Below are positions 27,495-35,731 of a stretch of 64,000 bases of DNA, piece by piece. Below the pieces are notes generated by a model, which searched no databases, was not told where the DNA came from, and saw only the letters and a list, made by a program, of their open reading frames with translations. Numbering within the stretch: position 1 is the first letter of the stretch; each line of letters begins with the position of its first letter. Position numbers and translations under genes: made by a program. The stretch comes from Pasteurella sp049941595 (GTDB lineage: Bacteria > Pseudomonadota > Gammaproteobacteria > Enterobacterales > Pasteurellaceae): the NCBI GenBank assembly GCA_049941595.1, contig JBNFNA010000001.1:124001-188000 (forward strand). The letters run 5' to 3'.

Positions 27495-28445
27495 TTAAGC
27501 TTCAATACCTTCAAATAGCGCCGTACTTAAATAGCGCTCAGCTGCCGAAGGCAAAATAACAACAATAAGCTTATCAGCAAACTCTGGTAACTGAGCTAAA
27601 CGCTCTGCCGCAGCCACTGCAGCACCAGAAGAAATTCCCGCCAAAATGCCCTCTTCAGCCATTAAACGGCGTGCGGTTTCGATTGCAAGGTCACTGCTTA
27701 CAGTTTCGACGCGATCAATTAAACTTAAATCGAGGTTTTTCGGAATAAAGCCTGCACCAATACCTTGGATTTTATGCGGAGCCGGTTTGACTTCTTCACC
27801 TGCTAGAGTTTGTGAGATCACTGGCGATTCTGCGGGCTCAACCGCCACAGAAATAATCGCTTTACCTTGTTCTTGTTTGATGTAACGGCTTGTGCCACTT
27901 ATCGTGCCCCCCGTTCCTACTCCTGCAACAAGCACATCAATTTTACCTTCAGTATCGCACCAAATTTCAGGGCCTGTGGTTTTTTGGTGAATTGCTGGGT
28001 TCGCTGGGTTTTCAAATTGCTTTAACATCACATAGCGTTGCGGATCTGAAGCCACAATTTCTTCTGCTTTTGCAATTGCCCCTTTCATTCCTTTCGCCCC
28101 TTCAGTGAGTACAAGGTTTACCCCTAAACCACGTAATAAGCGTTTACGCTCTGCACTCATTGTTTCCGGCATTGTTAAGGTTATTTTATAACCACGTGCT
28201 GCCGCCACATAAGCCAAAGCAATTCCAGTATTACCGCTGGTTGCATCCACAATTTCTTTGCCTGCAGTCAAAACTCCATCTTGCTCTGCTTGCCAAACCA
28301 TATTTGCACCAATACGGCATTTCACGCTAAAACTAGGGTTACGTCCTTCTACCTTCACTACAATATTGCCATTCTGTCCAAAATGTTTAAGACGCACTAA
28401 AGGCGTGTTTCCAATTGAATAAGAATTATCTGCATAAATTGTCAT
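27495..28445 (-). CDS. cysK: Cysteine synthase A
   Basis: 316 residues, PLP fold type II. The PLP lysine lies in NPSFSVKCRIG (near residue 42), the substrate loop is TSGNTGIAL, and the phosphate-binding loop is GTGGTISG. It makes cysteine from O-acetylserine and sulfide. It is preceded on the same strand by cysZ (97 bp gap), the arrangement in E. coli and H. influenzae. An AT-rich inverted repeat in the gap (28509-28531) could attenuate cysZ readthrough, so cysK may have its own promoter. Confidence 0.95.
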   Translation of the reverse strand: MTIYADNSYSIGNTPLVRLKHFGQNGNIVVKVEGRNPSFSVKCRIGANMVWQAEQDGVLTAGKEIVDATSGNTGIALAYVAAARGYKITLTMPETMSAERKRLLRGLGVNLVLTEGAKGMKGAIAKAEEIVASDPQRYVMLKQFENPANPAIHQKTTGPEIWCDTEGKIDVLVAGVGTGGTISGTSRYIKQEQGKAIISVAVEPAESPVISQTLAGEEVKPAPHKIQGIGAGFIPKNLDLSLIDRVETVSSDLAIETARRLMAEEGILAGISSGAAVAAAERLAQLPEFADKLIVVILPSAAERYLSTALFEGIEA

Positions 28446-28508
28446 TTTTGTTCCTTACAATAGTTTAACGAAATGCTCTTAATATTTAGCACAATTTTTT
28501 ATAGCTAA

Positions 28509-28531
28509 AAAATAGAAATTAATTCTATTTT
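28509..28531 (-). promoter_or_regulatory. Inverted repeat between cysZ and cysK
   Basis: AAAATAGAA-ATTAA-TTCTATTTT, perfect 9-bp arms. It could be a weak terminator for cysZ or an operator for cysK; the sequence alone does not decide. Confidence 0.4.
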
Positions 28532-28542
28532 AGAATAAAAAG

Positions 28543-29349
28543 TTATTTAACAAGTTTGTTATCGATCCCTTGAACAACCACATCAGAAGTAGGTTTCTTC
28601 TTCTCTAATTTCAAACGATCGCGGTAGCTATCCACCCACATTGCGGTTGCACCACACACAGCCACAGGAATGACAACTAAATTGACTACTGGCACAAAAG
28701 TACATAATGCGACTAAGCCACCAAAGGTCACGCTTAAGGTTCGCTTTTGTGCAAGCTCTTGTTTCATTACGCCAAAAGGTACTTTATGATTATCAAACGG
28801 ATAGTCACAATATTGAATTGCCATCATCCACGCACTAAACAGAAAAGCCACGATTGGGATAATCGTCTGTCCGATTAAAGGCACAAAACCCAATACAAAC
28901 AAAAGGATAATGCGAGGTAAGCTATACAGTAGCTTTTGCCATTCACGCCCTAACATTCGTGGCACATCACGCACAAAATCCATCATTCCACCGTCTTCGA
29001 TGCTTTCTCCCGCTAACATACGTTCGACTTTTTCAGCAAGCAAACCGTTAAATGGTGCAGCAATAAATCCCGAAAGTGCGGTAAAAATAAAATAGAAAAA
29101 CACTAAGATCATTAAGATCGCAAGCACCAATAAAATCGCACTTAGCCAACTTAACCAATCTGGCACGTAGTTCATCATACTATCAATCAAGCTATTGATT
29201 TGAGTGATGAATACCCAAAACAACCCACTTAATAACACGATATTCAATAAAATTGGCATAATCACAAAGCGACGCAAGCCTTTTTGTGTCACTAAATGCC
29301 ACCCCATCATAAAATAATGAAATGCTTTATATAATTCTGACTGCTGCAT
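28543..29349 (-). CDS. cysZ: Sulfate transporter CysZ
   Basis: 268 residues, four to six hydrophobic segments (about 28-50, 65-95, 140-165, 200-235). Family segments GLRRFVIMPILLNI, LSGFIAAPFNGLLAEKVE and FPFDN-like YPFDNHKVPF are present. CysZ is a sulfate (and sulfite-sensitive) inner-membrane channel feeding the cysteine pathway; cysK follows. Divergent from zipA, sharing a 139-bp gap that contains one uptake sequence (29387-29395). Confidence 0.92.
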   Translation of the reverse strand: MQQSELYKAFHYFMMGWHLVTQKGLRRFVIMPILLNIVLLSGLFWVFITQINSLIDSMMNYVPDWLSWLSAILLVLAILMILVFFYFIFTALSGFIAAPFNGLLAEKVERMLAGESIEDGGMMDFVRDVPRMLGREWQKLLYSLPRIILLFVLGFVPLIGQTIIPIVAFLFSAWMMAIQYCDYPFDNHKVPFGVMKQELAQKRTLSVTFGGLVALCTFVPVVNLVVIPVAVCGATAMWVDSYRDRLKLEKKKPTSDVVVQGIDNKLVK

Positions 29350-29488
29350 AATAAATATCCTATAAAATAGAAAGCGCTAGCATACAAAGTGCGGTAAAAA
29401 AAATCAATTTTTAAAGCTTACCGCCTTAGCAAAATATGATAAGCTTAAGACACTTATATTCTATTTATTGTGGCTGGAGGAATAGATA

Positions 29489-30532
29489 ATGGATTTGAAT
29501 ACTATTTTGATTATTTTAGGCATTATCGCTTTAGTTGTTTTAGTTGCACACGGTCTGTGGGCAAATCGTCGCGAGAAATCGCAATATTTTAAAAACTCAA
29601 ACACATTCACTCGTGATTCTCGTTTAAGAGAGCCACCGCCACAAGTGAGCACAACGCCACCACAGTCGCCTTCAGTTTCTGAGCCAGCTACATTAACACA
29701 GTCAGAACCTGCACCTGAGCAACACGCATTTTCTTTTGATGCAGATCCTACACGACAAAGTCTAGCCACAGAGTCGCCATTTGATCCTTATGCAAATCAG
29801 CAAAATGTGGAGCGTGCGGTAGAAAATATCAAAATCAGCTTACCAAATGGGGCTCAATCTTCTTATCAAGCACAAGTTGAACCAATGTCCCAACCTTCGT
29901 CGCCAGCGTTTACTACCATTGCGGATGCGGAAAACTATGCGGATCAAGAAATGGGCATTGATACGCACTCTGAAGACTTACGTCGCCAATTAGCTGAACT
30001 TGCGCAACAAGCGCCAGATATTCAGCTTTCTTCACTACAAGAAATGCCCGCAATGGAAGAAGAACCAGAAAAACAAGCTGAAGTAAGCACCGTTAGCACT
30101 ACGAATACCTCAGCGGCGCAAGAACAAAATGTTGAACAATCGGATTTCATTATGTTGTATGTGGTTGCACCTGAAAATTACCAGTTCCAAGGGGCAAAAT
30201 TAGCAAAAATCTTAGATGAGCTTGGTTTCTTATTTGGTGAACGCAATATTTACCACCGCCATTCCGATTTAAGTGTCAGCAGCCCGATTTTATTCAGCGT
30301 AGCAAACATCCAACAACCAGGTACATTTGACTACAATATGAATGATTTCAACACCATTGGTATTGCACTCTTTATGCAACTGCCTTCGGAAGGCAATGAC
30401 TTAATGAACTTACGAATGATGATTCGAGCAGCGAAAAGCATCGCAGAAGACTTAGGCGGATTTGTGCTGACTGACAAGCAAGAAATCTTTGATGATGCAA
30501 GTGAACAAGCGTATTTAAACCGCGTTAAATAA
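29489..30532 (+). CDS. zipA: Cell division protein ZipA
   Basis: 347 residues. A single N-terminal membrane anchor (about 5-23) is followed by a long Pro/Gln/Glu-rich linker and the C-terminal FtsZ-binding domain (about 205-340). The C-terminal domain contains DFIMLYVVAPENYQFQGAKL and LMNLRMMIRAAKSIAEDLGG. ZipA tethers FtsZ to the membrane at the division site. A strong GGAGGAA ribosome site lies about 8 bp upstream. In H. influenzae ligA follows zipA directly; here a terminator and plsY follow, and ligA is at 53.7-55.8 kb. Confidence 0.92.
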   Translation: MDLNTILIILGIIALVVLVAHGLWANRREKSQYFKNSNTFTRDSRLREPPPQVSTTPPQSPSVSEPATLTQSEPAPEQHAFSFDADPTRQSLATESPFDPYANQQNVERAVENIKISLPNGAQSSYQAQVEPMSQPSSPAFTTIADAENYADQEMGIDTHSEDLRRQLAELAQQAPDIQLSSLQEMPAMEEEPEKQAEVSTVSTTNTSAAQEQNVEQSDFIMLYVVAPENYQFQGAKLAKILDELGFLFGERNIYHRHSDLSVSSPILFSVANIQQPGTFDYNMNDFNTIGIALFMQLPSEGNDLMNLRMMIRAAKSIAEDLGGFVLTDKQEIFDDASEQAYLNRVK

Positions 30533-30547
30533 TAAAATAATACAAAC

Positions 30548-30590
30548 AAAAAGACCGCACTTTCAATCTAAAGAGCGGTCTTTTTTTATC
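30548..30590. terminator. Bidirectional terminator between zipA and plsY
   Basis: AAAAAGACCGC (30548-30558) and GCGGTCTTTTT (30575-30585) with a T-run on both strands; it serves convergent zipA and plsY. The left arm contains an uptake sequence (30554-30562). Confidence 0.85.
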
Positions 30591-30600
30591 CTGTTTTTTG

Positions 30601-31203
30601 TTAATCTTTTTTCTTAAATTTATTCCAAACTTTATCTTCTTGTCCACGCCATAAACGTTGGATATTGTCGTGGTGACGATAAATTAACAAGCAACATACC
30701 AATGCGACTGGAAAGGTAAATTCTGGCTTAAACCACCACACATAAAATGGCACTAGCAATGCTGTTACTACCGCACTTAATGATGAGTAGCCACTCACTA
30801 AAAAAATTAACAACCACGATCCTAACATTGAACCGGCAACGCCCCACGAGATTGGTACAATTGCCCCAAATGCAGTTGCGACACCTTTACCACCTTTGAA
30901 TTTGAAAAAGATCGGAAAAATATGCCCTAAGCACGCCCCTAATGCCACCATTCCTAATTCAAAGTGAGTTAAGCCCAAATAATAGCCTAACCAAACAGGC
31001 AACATTCCTTTTAACATATCGAAAATCAATACGCCCAATGCTACCCAGCGTCCACCAATACGCAACACATTAGTTGCACCGGGGTTATTCGATCCCGTTG
31101 TTCTTGGATCAGGTAAACCTGCTAAACGACATAATAAAATTGCGCTGGAAATAGAACCTAGTAAATAGGCAAGGAACATATAGAAAATCGCAAATAGGCT
31201 CAT
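30601..31203 (-). CDS. plsY: Glycerol-3-phosphate acyltransferase PlsY
   Basis: 200 residues starting at the ATG complementary to 31201-31203 (MSLFAIFYMF), preceded by AAAGGAC; a longer frame upstream is rejected. Five membrane segments. PlsY motifs: GSISSAILL, SNNPGATNVLRIGG (motif 1/2 with glycerol-phosphate binding) and FKFKGGKGVATAFG (motif 3). It transfers an acyl group from acyl phosphate to glycerol 3-phosphate, the first step of phospholipid synthesis. Divergent from folB, as in many gammaproteobacteria. Confidence 0.94.
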   Translation of the reverse strand: MSLFAIFYMFLAYLLGSISSAILLCRLAGLPDPRTTGSNNPGATNVLRIGGRWVALGVLIFDMLKGMLPVWLGYYLGLTHFELGMVALGACLGHIFPIFFKFKGGKGVATAFGAIVPISWGVAGSMLGSWLLIFLVSGYSSLSAVVTALLVPFYVWWFKPEFTFPVALVCCLLIYRHHDNIQRLWRGQEDKVWNKFKKKD

Positions 31204-31306
31204 TTTTTGTCCTTTGAAATGGCAGGGATCGAAAATATGTTCGTCTATTGTACATAAAGTTGATAGCATAAGCCTAATGAAATTTCAGATGAGAAGGAAT
31301 AAATGA

Positions 31307-31666
31307 ATGATTGATCACATTTTTATTGAAGAGCTGACCGTTTTCGCTCAAATTGGCGTTTATGACTGGGAACAACAAATTAAACAAAAATTGGTGTTTG
31401 ATATTGAAATGGCGTGGGATTGTCGCCAAGCCGCTGAAACGGATGATGTGCAATATTGCTTGAATTATGCAGAAGTGAGTGAATTTATTATTGATTATGT
31501 TCAATCAAAACCCTTCTTACTCATTGAACGTGTCGCCTATGAAGTAGCAGATCAATTACAACAACGTTTTGGTATTCAAGCACTACGCTTAAAACTCAGT
31601 AAGCCCAAAGCGGTGGCTCAGGCTAAAAATGTGGGCATTATTGTAACTCGTGGCATTCCATCATGA
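31307..31666 (+). CDS. folB: Dihydroneopterin aldolase
   Basis: 119 residues. FolB motif IFIEELTVFAQIGVYDWEQ at the N terminus and the catalytic Lys near LKLSKPKAV. It converts dihydroneopterin to hydroxymethyl-dihydropterin and glycolaldehyde in folate synthesis. GAGAAGGAA ribosome site. Its stop overlaps the start of the DMT transporter (ATGA at 31663), implying coupled translation. Confidence 0.93.
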   Translation: MIDHIFIEELTVFAQIGVYDWEQQIKQKLVFDIEMAWDCRQAAETDDVQYCLNYAEVSEFIIDYVQSKPFLLIERVAYEVADQLQQRFGIQALRLKLSKPKAVAQAKNVGIIVTRGIPS

Positions 31667-32568
31667 AGAAACAAAGTGAGGCTTATGGCTATTTTTGCTT
31701 AGTGTTAGCCACCTTATTTTGGGGTGGCAACTATCTTTTTGGCAAAATCCTGAGCACGGAAATTCCGCCCGTGATATTAAATTATGTACGCTGGTTCCCT
31801 GCGATATTAATTTTGTTATTCCTCTTTGCTCGACGAACCTTTACATTTTGTGATGTCATTCGTAAACATTGGCTTATTTTGACCGCACTTGCTGTGTTAG
31901 GTATTGCCATTTTCCCTGTGTTTTTATATCAAGGTTTACAAACCACCACAGCATTGAACGCCAGTATTTACCTTGCGGTTGTGCCGATTTTTGTTTTATT
32001 CCTCAATCGAGTGTTTTTTGGTGATCCTATTCGTGCGATGGGATTAACGGGGGCATTCTTAAGCTTCATTGGGGTGCTTTGGTTGCTCAGTCGAGGTGAA
32101 ATAGCCCGTTTAATGCAACTTGAGGTCAATCAAGGGGATTTATGGGCGTTAGGTTCGGCGATCAGTTGGTCTCTTTATTGTTGTATTATTCGTTTGAAAC
32201 CTGCTGTTTTACCCAATACCGTGATGTTGACCACGTTAGTGTGTATTGCGATGTTGCTATTAAGTCCCTTGTTTATCTGGCAATACCAACAATTACCGCC
32301 TGCTTTTCTCACCAGTTTAACCCCAACACAATACAGTATTATTGCTTACCTCATTATTGGTCCTTCTATTCTTTCTTATGCTTTTTGGAATTATGGCATT
32401 TCGTTGGTGGGGGCAGAAAAAGGGGCAGCGTTTACCAATGCCACACCGTTGTTTGCGGCATTATTGGGTGTGTTAGTGTTAAATGAAACACTGGCTTTCT
32501 ATCATATTATCAGTGCGGGCTTGATTATTGTAGGTTTATTCCTTTGTAATCGACGGGCACCTTCATAA
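31663..32568 (+). CDS. DMT family (EamA) inner-membrane transporter
   Basis: 301 residues with about ten membrane segments in two EamA repeats (about 7-143 and 155-293). Conserved ATLFWGGNYLFGKIL at the N terminus and GAEKGAAFTNATPLFAALLGVLVLNE in repeat two are typical of drug/metabolite exporters. Substrate cannot be inferred. It overlaps folB by 4 bp. One uptake sequence lies inside (31882-31890). Confidence 0.85.
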   Translation: MKKQSEAYGYFCLVLATLFWGGNYLFGKILSTEIPPVILNYVRWFPAILILLFLFARRTFTFCDVIRKHWLILTALAVLGIAIFPVFLYQGLQTTTALNASIYLAVVPIFVLFLNRVFFGDPIRAMGLTGAFLSFIGVLWLLSRGEIARLMQLEVNQGDLWALGSAISWSLYCCIIRLKPAVLPNTVMLTTLVCIAMLLLSPLFIWQYQQLPPAFLTSLTPTQYSIIAYLIIGPSILSYAFWNYGISLVGAEKGAAFTNATPLFAALLGVLVLNETLAFYHIISAGLIIVGLFLCNRRAPS

Positions 32569-32600
32569 AAAATCCCCTTTTCTTCTGATTATGGTTTTCG

Positions 32601-33038
32601 TCAAAACCACTGCTTTTTTTCGGAACAGTAATGGGGATTGGCATCTTGTTCGTAAGGATCATAATGCTCAAGATGACAACCAAATTCCTGTACATAGTCA
32701 ATTTGGTTATGTTCAGACCATTTAATTAACGACATACCATCAAAGGCTTCGCATCGACCATCATGCATGTGATCGAAAAAGCTCCACTGCACAATGGTTT
32801 GATTGTCTTTGTGAAAATAGTCTTTGATATCCCAACGCAAGACTTTGCCGCGGCGATTCCATTCCGTAAACCAATGTTTAAGGGTGGTACGATGGGTGTA
32901 TTTCGGTCCCCAACTTTCAATGTAAGTCACTTCTGGCGTGAAGATCTGATCAATACCTAAATCTTGCTGTTGTAGCCACATTTCAAACCATAAGCGGATC
33001 CGTTCTTCTCGTTGTTGCAGTAGGGTTTCTTCACTCAT
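32601..33038 (-). CDS. NTF2-like/SnoaL-type fold protein
   Basis: 145 residues, rich in Trp (WFEMWLQQ, SWGPKY, LKHWFTEWNRRGKVLRWDI). The pattern of an N-terminal helix followed by a curved sheet with DVTYIESWG-like and VQWSFFDH strands fits the NTF2/SnoaL superfamily, found in isomerases and small binding proteins. No catalytic assignment is possible. It starts 6 bp after the HAD hydrolase, so it is probably the last gene of dapF-DUF484-xerC-yigB. Confidence 0.65.
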   Translation of the reverse strand: MSEETLLQQREERIRLWFEMWLQQQDLGIDQIFTPEVTYIESWGPKYTHRTTLKHWFTEWNRRGKVLRWDIKDYFHKDNQTIVQWSFFDHMHDGRCEAFDGMSLIKWSEHNQIDYVQEFGCHLEHYDPYEQDANPHYCSEKKQWF

Positions 33039-33044
33039 AAGCCA

Positions 33045-33758
33045 TTACTCCAGCAACATTAACAACTGTTTCAAATCCGTAATTTCTAAGGTTGGCATTA
33101 ATGTAGCTTCAGGGAAATCACGTAAGGTTTTGTCTGATAAATTAATCCAAACCGCCTGACAATCTGCCTGAATCGCACCTTGCACATCGGTAATTAAATT
33201 ATCACCCACGTGTAAAATCTCTTGTGGTTGCACGCCGAATCGCTGTGCGGTTTGATGAAAAAGATCTTGATGTGGTTTTGCTCTGCCCTGTTCACCACCT
33301 CGTAAGACTAAATCAAACTGTGGCAAGCCAATGCGTTGTGGTTCAACGTTACCGTTAGTAATTGCCACCAGTGGATATTTTGCTTTTAAGACATTCAATA
33401 CTTGCTGGCTTTGGTTTGGCACATCAATTTTGTGGCGCCATTCTACAAACTCGTCCATCACAGATTGCAGAATTCGTGTAATTTCGACCGCACTTTTTTG
33501 ATGATTCGCCAAAAGCTGGCGCATACCCTCTATGCGCCATTCCACCACATCTTCACTCAAAATCGGATTTTGCTCCGCCACTTTATTTTTCCAATCACGC
33601 CAAATATCAGCAGTGAGATCGTGGAGTTGGCTTTCTTGTTTTAATTGAGCAAGGAAGTGCTGTTCTGCCAAGCGGATAACTTCTGTGTTGTCATAAAGCG
33701 TATCGTCCAAATCAAAGCTAATCAGTTTAAAAGGCTGTAAAGTGCGGTAAAATTTCAT
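33045..33758 (-). CDS. yigB: HAD family hydrolase, YigB type
   Basis: 237 residues. HAD motif I is SFDLDDTLYDN (nucleophile Asp near residue 16), motif II ITNG, motif III with the Lys of RAKPHQDLF, and motif IV HVGDNLITDVQGA. YigB-type phosphatases dephosphorylate a flavin precursor (5-amino-6-(5-phospho-D-ribitylamino)uracil) and FMN. Assignment rests on position directly after xerC (9-bp gap), as in E. coli, plus motifs. Two uptake sequences lie inside. Confidence 0.85.
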   Translation of the reverse strand: MKFYRTLQPFKLISFDLDDTLYDNTEVIRLAEQHFLAQLKQESQLHDLTADIWRDWKNKVAEQNPILSEDVVEWRIEGMRQLLANHQKSAVEITRILQSVMDEFVEWRHKIDVPNQSQQVLNVLKAKYPLVAITNGNVEPQRIGLPQFDLVLRGGEQGRAKPHQDLFHQTAQRFGVQPQEILHVGDNLITDVQGAIQADCQAVWINLSDKTLRDFPEATLMPTLEITDLKQLLMLLE

Positions 33759-33767
33759 TCCGTTTTC

Positions 33768-34658
33768 CTATTTCTTACGCTTTGCGCGTGGGTGGGCAGA
33801 ATCATAAACATCTGCTAAATGTTGAAAATTTAAATGAGTATAAATTTGTGTGGTGGATAAATTGCTATGCCCCAATAGCTCTTGCACAGCACGCAGATCA
33901 GAACTTGCCTCAAGCATATGGGTTGCAAAAGAATGGCGTAATTTGTGAGGATTCAAATGGCTGTTTAAACCTTGCTTAATGCCCCAAACTTCAAGGCGTT
34001 TTTGAATCGCACGATGGGTTAAGCGGTTACCAAGCTGGCTCACAAACAGCGCATCATCTTTGGGGTTAAAAAGCAACCGCACTTTGAGCCATTGTTGAAT
34101 GGCGTGCGAGGCATAACGTCCAAAAGGTACTATGCGTTCTTTGTTCCCTTTACCTATCACGCGCACTTCACGCACGCGAGTATTAATGCTGCTTAAGTTA
34201 AGCCCTTGTAATTCCGACAAACGCAAACCCGAGCTATAAAGCAACTCTAAAATCGCTCTATCACGAATGTCGATAGGCTCTTTGCTGTCATTCGATAACA
34301 ATTTTTGCACTTGTTCTGCATCGATATTTTTGGGTAAATGGCGACCTTGTTTAGGCGCTGAAATGCCTGTCGCAGCATTCACTTTCAACTCGCCTTGCTG
34401 GACCAAATAAGTTAAAAAACGACGCAATGCCGACAAACGTAACGCCAAACTTTTTTCGTGTAATTTATCGGTTTTACTGCTCTCCGCCAGAATAAAACGT
34501 ACCACACTTGGCGTCACATCTTGCCAAGAAGTGATTCCATTTCCATTGAGAATTTGCACAATGCGATTCAGTTGGCGTTGATAATTACTCAATGTATGTG
34601 GGCTTACTTGGCGTTCAATGCGCAGATAATTCCAATATTTCTCAAGCTGAGTTTGCAT
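33768..34658 (-). CDS. xerC: Tyrosine recombinase XerC
   Basis: 296 residues. SAM-like N-terminal DNA-binding domain, then the catalytic domain with the R-K-H-R-H-Y set: Arg in SSGLRLSEL, Lys in GKGNKERIVP, HxLR in HKLRHSFATHML, His in LGHSNLSTTQIY, with the nucleophile Tyr in IYTHL. XerC with XerD resolves chromosome dimers at dif. The order dapF-DUF484-xerC-yigB equals the E. coli dapF-yigA-xerC-yigB operon. Confidence 0.95.
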   Translation of the reverse strand: MQTQLEKYWNYLRIERQVSPHTLSNYQRQLNRIVQILNGNGITSWQDVTPSVVRFILAESSKTDKLHEKSLALRLSALRRFLTYLVQQGELKVNAATGISAPKQGRHLPKNIDAEQVQKLLSNDSKEPIDIRDRAILELLYSSGLRLSELQGLNLSSINTRVREVRVIGKGNKERIVPFGRYASHAIQQWLKVRLLFNPKDDALFVSQLGNRLTHRAIQKRLEVWGIKQGLNSHLNPHKLRHSFATHMLEASSDLRAVQELLGHSNLSTTQIYTHLNFQHLADVYDSAHPRAKRKK

Positions 34659-34681
34659 TCTGATTGTTATCCTTCTATGTA

Positions 34682-35371
34682 CTACCGTTTAAAATTATCA
34701 ACCCAGCGCCCTAAATGCAATTCCACAATATCTACTAAATGTTTTAAAAATTCGGTATCTTGCCCATTATGAAAGTGGCGTTCATCACGAGCAGAAAATA
34801 ATAAAAGTGCGGTTGGTTTTTGCCCAGTTTTGCCACCGAGCAAACAGCACGCCACCGATCCAATCGGAAATTCTTCCGGCAAAAACAACATCGTTTTTTC
34901 TTTATGTGTCATTTGTCCTAGATAAAAACGACGCAAACCAAAACGCTCCAAACGTACAATTTCAAAGGCTTTGCGATCCAACCACACTTCCTCACCCAAA
35001 CTGGTGCGTTTTTCCCATTCATCAGTGAACAGCAAAATTTTTGCTTGCTGTAATTCAAATTTTTTCACCCATTGATCTAATTTTTGAATCCCCTCCGCAA
35101 GATTATGCGCTTGCGAAAGCTGTTGTTGTAAAGGCAATAAGCCAAGGAAAATATCACTGTTTTGAATGGCTAATTGGGTGAATTTTTCTAACTCTGCTTC
35201 AAGCTCTTTGATGCGATGGCGTTGGCGTTCAAGTTGTAATTCGACAAGGGAAAGCCTATTTTTTTGCGAACAATGAAGGTTGAGATGATCGAGCAGTTCT
35301 GGATGATCAAGAAAAAAATCCGGATGTTGTGTAAGGTAATCCATTATTTGATCGTGGGTTAAGTTTTGCAT
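34682..35371 (-). CDS. DUF484 family protein
   Basis: 229 residues. It begins with an N-terminal YLTQHPDFFLDHPELLDHL motif characteristic of DUF484 (E. coli YigA homologue), then a coiled coil (VELQLERQRHRIKELEAELEKF) and a GAF-like C-terminal half with FLPEEFPIGSVACCLLGG. Function is not established. It lies between dapF and xerC, the family's usual place, but is separated from dapF by a 360-bp folded non-coding element. Confidence 0.85.
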   Translation of the reverse strand: MQNLTHDQIMDYLTQHPDFFLDHPELLDHLNLHCSQKNRLSLVELQLERQRHRIKELEAELEKFTQLAIQNSDIFLGLLPLQQQLSQAHNLAEGIQKLDQWVKKFELQQAKILLFTDEWEKRTSLGEEVWLDRKAFEIVRLERFGLRRFYLGQMTHKEKTMLFLPEEFPIGSVACCLLGGKTGQKPTALLLFSARDERHFHNGQDTEFLKHLVDIVELHLGRWVDNFKR

Positions 35372-35469
35372 AATGTTTACTTATTCGTTGTTTGATTTTC
35401 GCTTTAAAAGCGACTTACTTTTACTTACGAGCGATTAGGCATTTTCATTCAAAGATGATGAAATCGAAA

Positions 35470-35599
35470 GCCCCGTGTAAGTTCCCCGAATGTAGAACAC
35501 ATTTTTAGGAAAGTTAGGCTGCGTAGCACTTGTGCGAAGACAGCTAATTTTCCGTAAAGAAAATGTGTGTGGAATGAGGAAATGAAACTTAGTCGGGGT
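35470..35599. repeat. Large cloverleaf-like inverted repeat element
   Basis: Nested arms: outer GCCCCG (35470-35475) with CGGGGT (35594-35599) and AAGTT/AACTT. The middle pair is GAACACATTTT-like against AAAATGTGTG. The inner pair is GGAAAgTTAGgCTG against CAGCTAATTTTCC, capped by GCACttGTGC. The whole resembles a multi-stem structured repeat rather than a simple terminator. Confidence 0.65.
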
Positions 35600-35611
35600 G
35601 TATTTTCTTTG

Positions 35612-35645
35612 CCTACTTTCTTTTGTACAAGCGAAAGAAAGTAGG
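35612..35645. repeat. Perfect 12-bp hairpin adjoining the cloverleaf element
   Basis: CCTACTTTCTTT (35612-35623) and AAAGAAAGTAGG (35634-35645), loop TGTACAAGCG. It lies 12 bp from the end of the preceding element and probably belongs to the same repeat unit. Confidence 0.75.
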
Positions 35646-35731
35646 TCGCTCACTCGAGCGAAATAAGAGTTGATAACAAAGAAAAGTTGTTTATATTTTC
35701 CCAAAATCACAACAAAAGTGACAGCCCCAAC

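Larger units (their letters stand above)
35372..35731. other. Non-coding gap between dapF and DUF484
   Basis: 360 bp interrupting an otherwise compact operon. It contains the nested inverted repeats at 35470-35645 and small flanking hairpins (GCTTT/AAAGC near 35400; CGCTC/GAGCG near 35647-35660). A 91-codon open frame on the minus strand runs through the palindromes and is not considered a gene. Confidence 0.6.

Noticed and set aside
35435..35710. 91-codon open frame on the minus strand between dapF and DUF484
   Set aside because: It runs straight through both arms of the palindromic element, has no ribosome site and shows no domain; most likely a by-product of the repeat.
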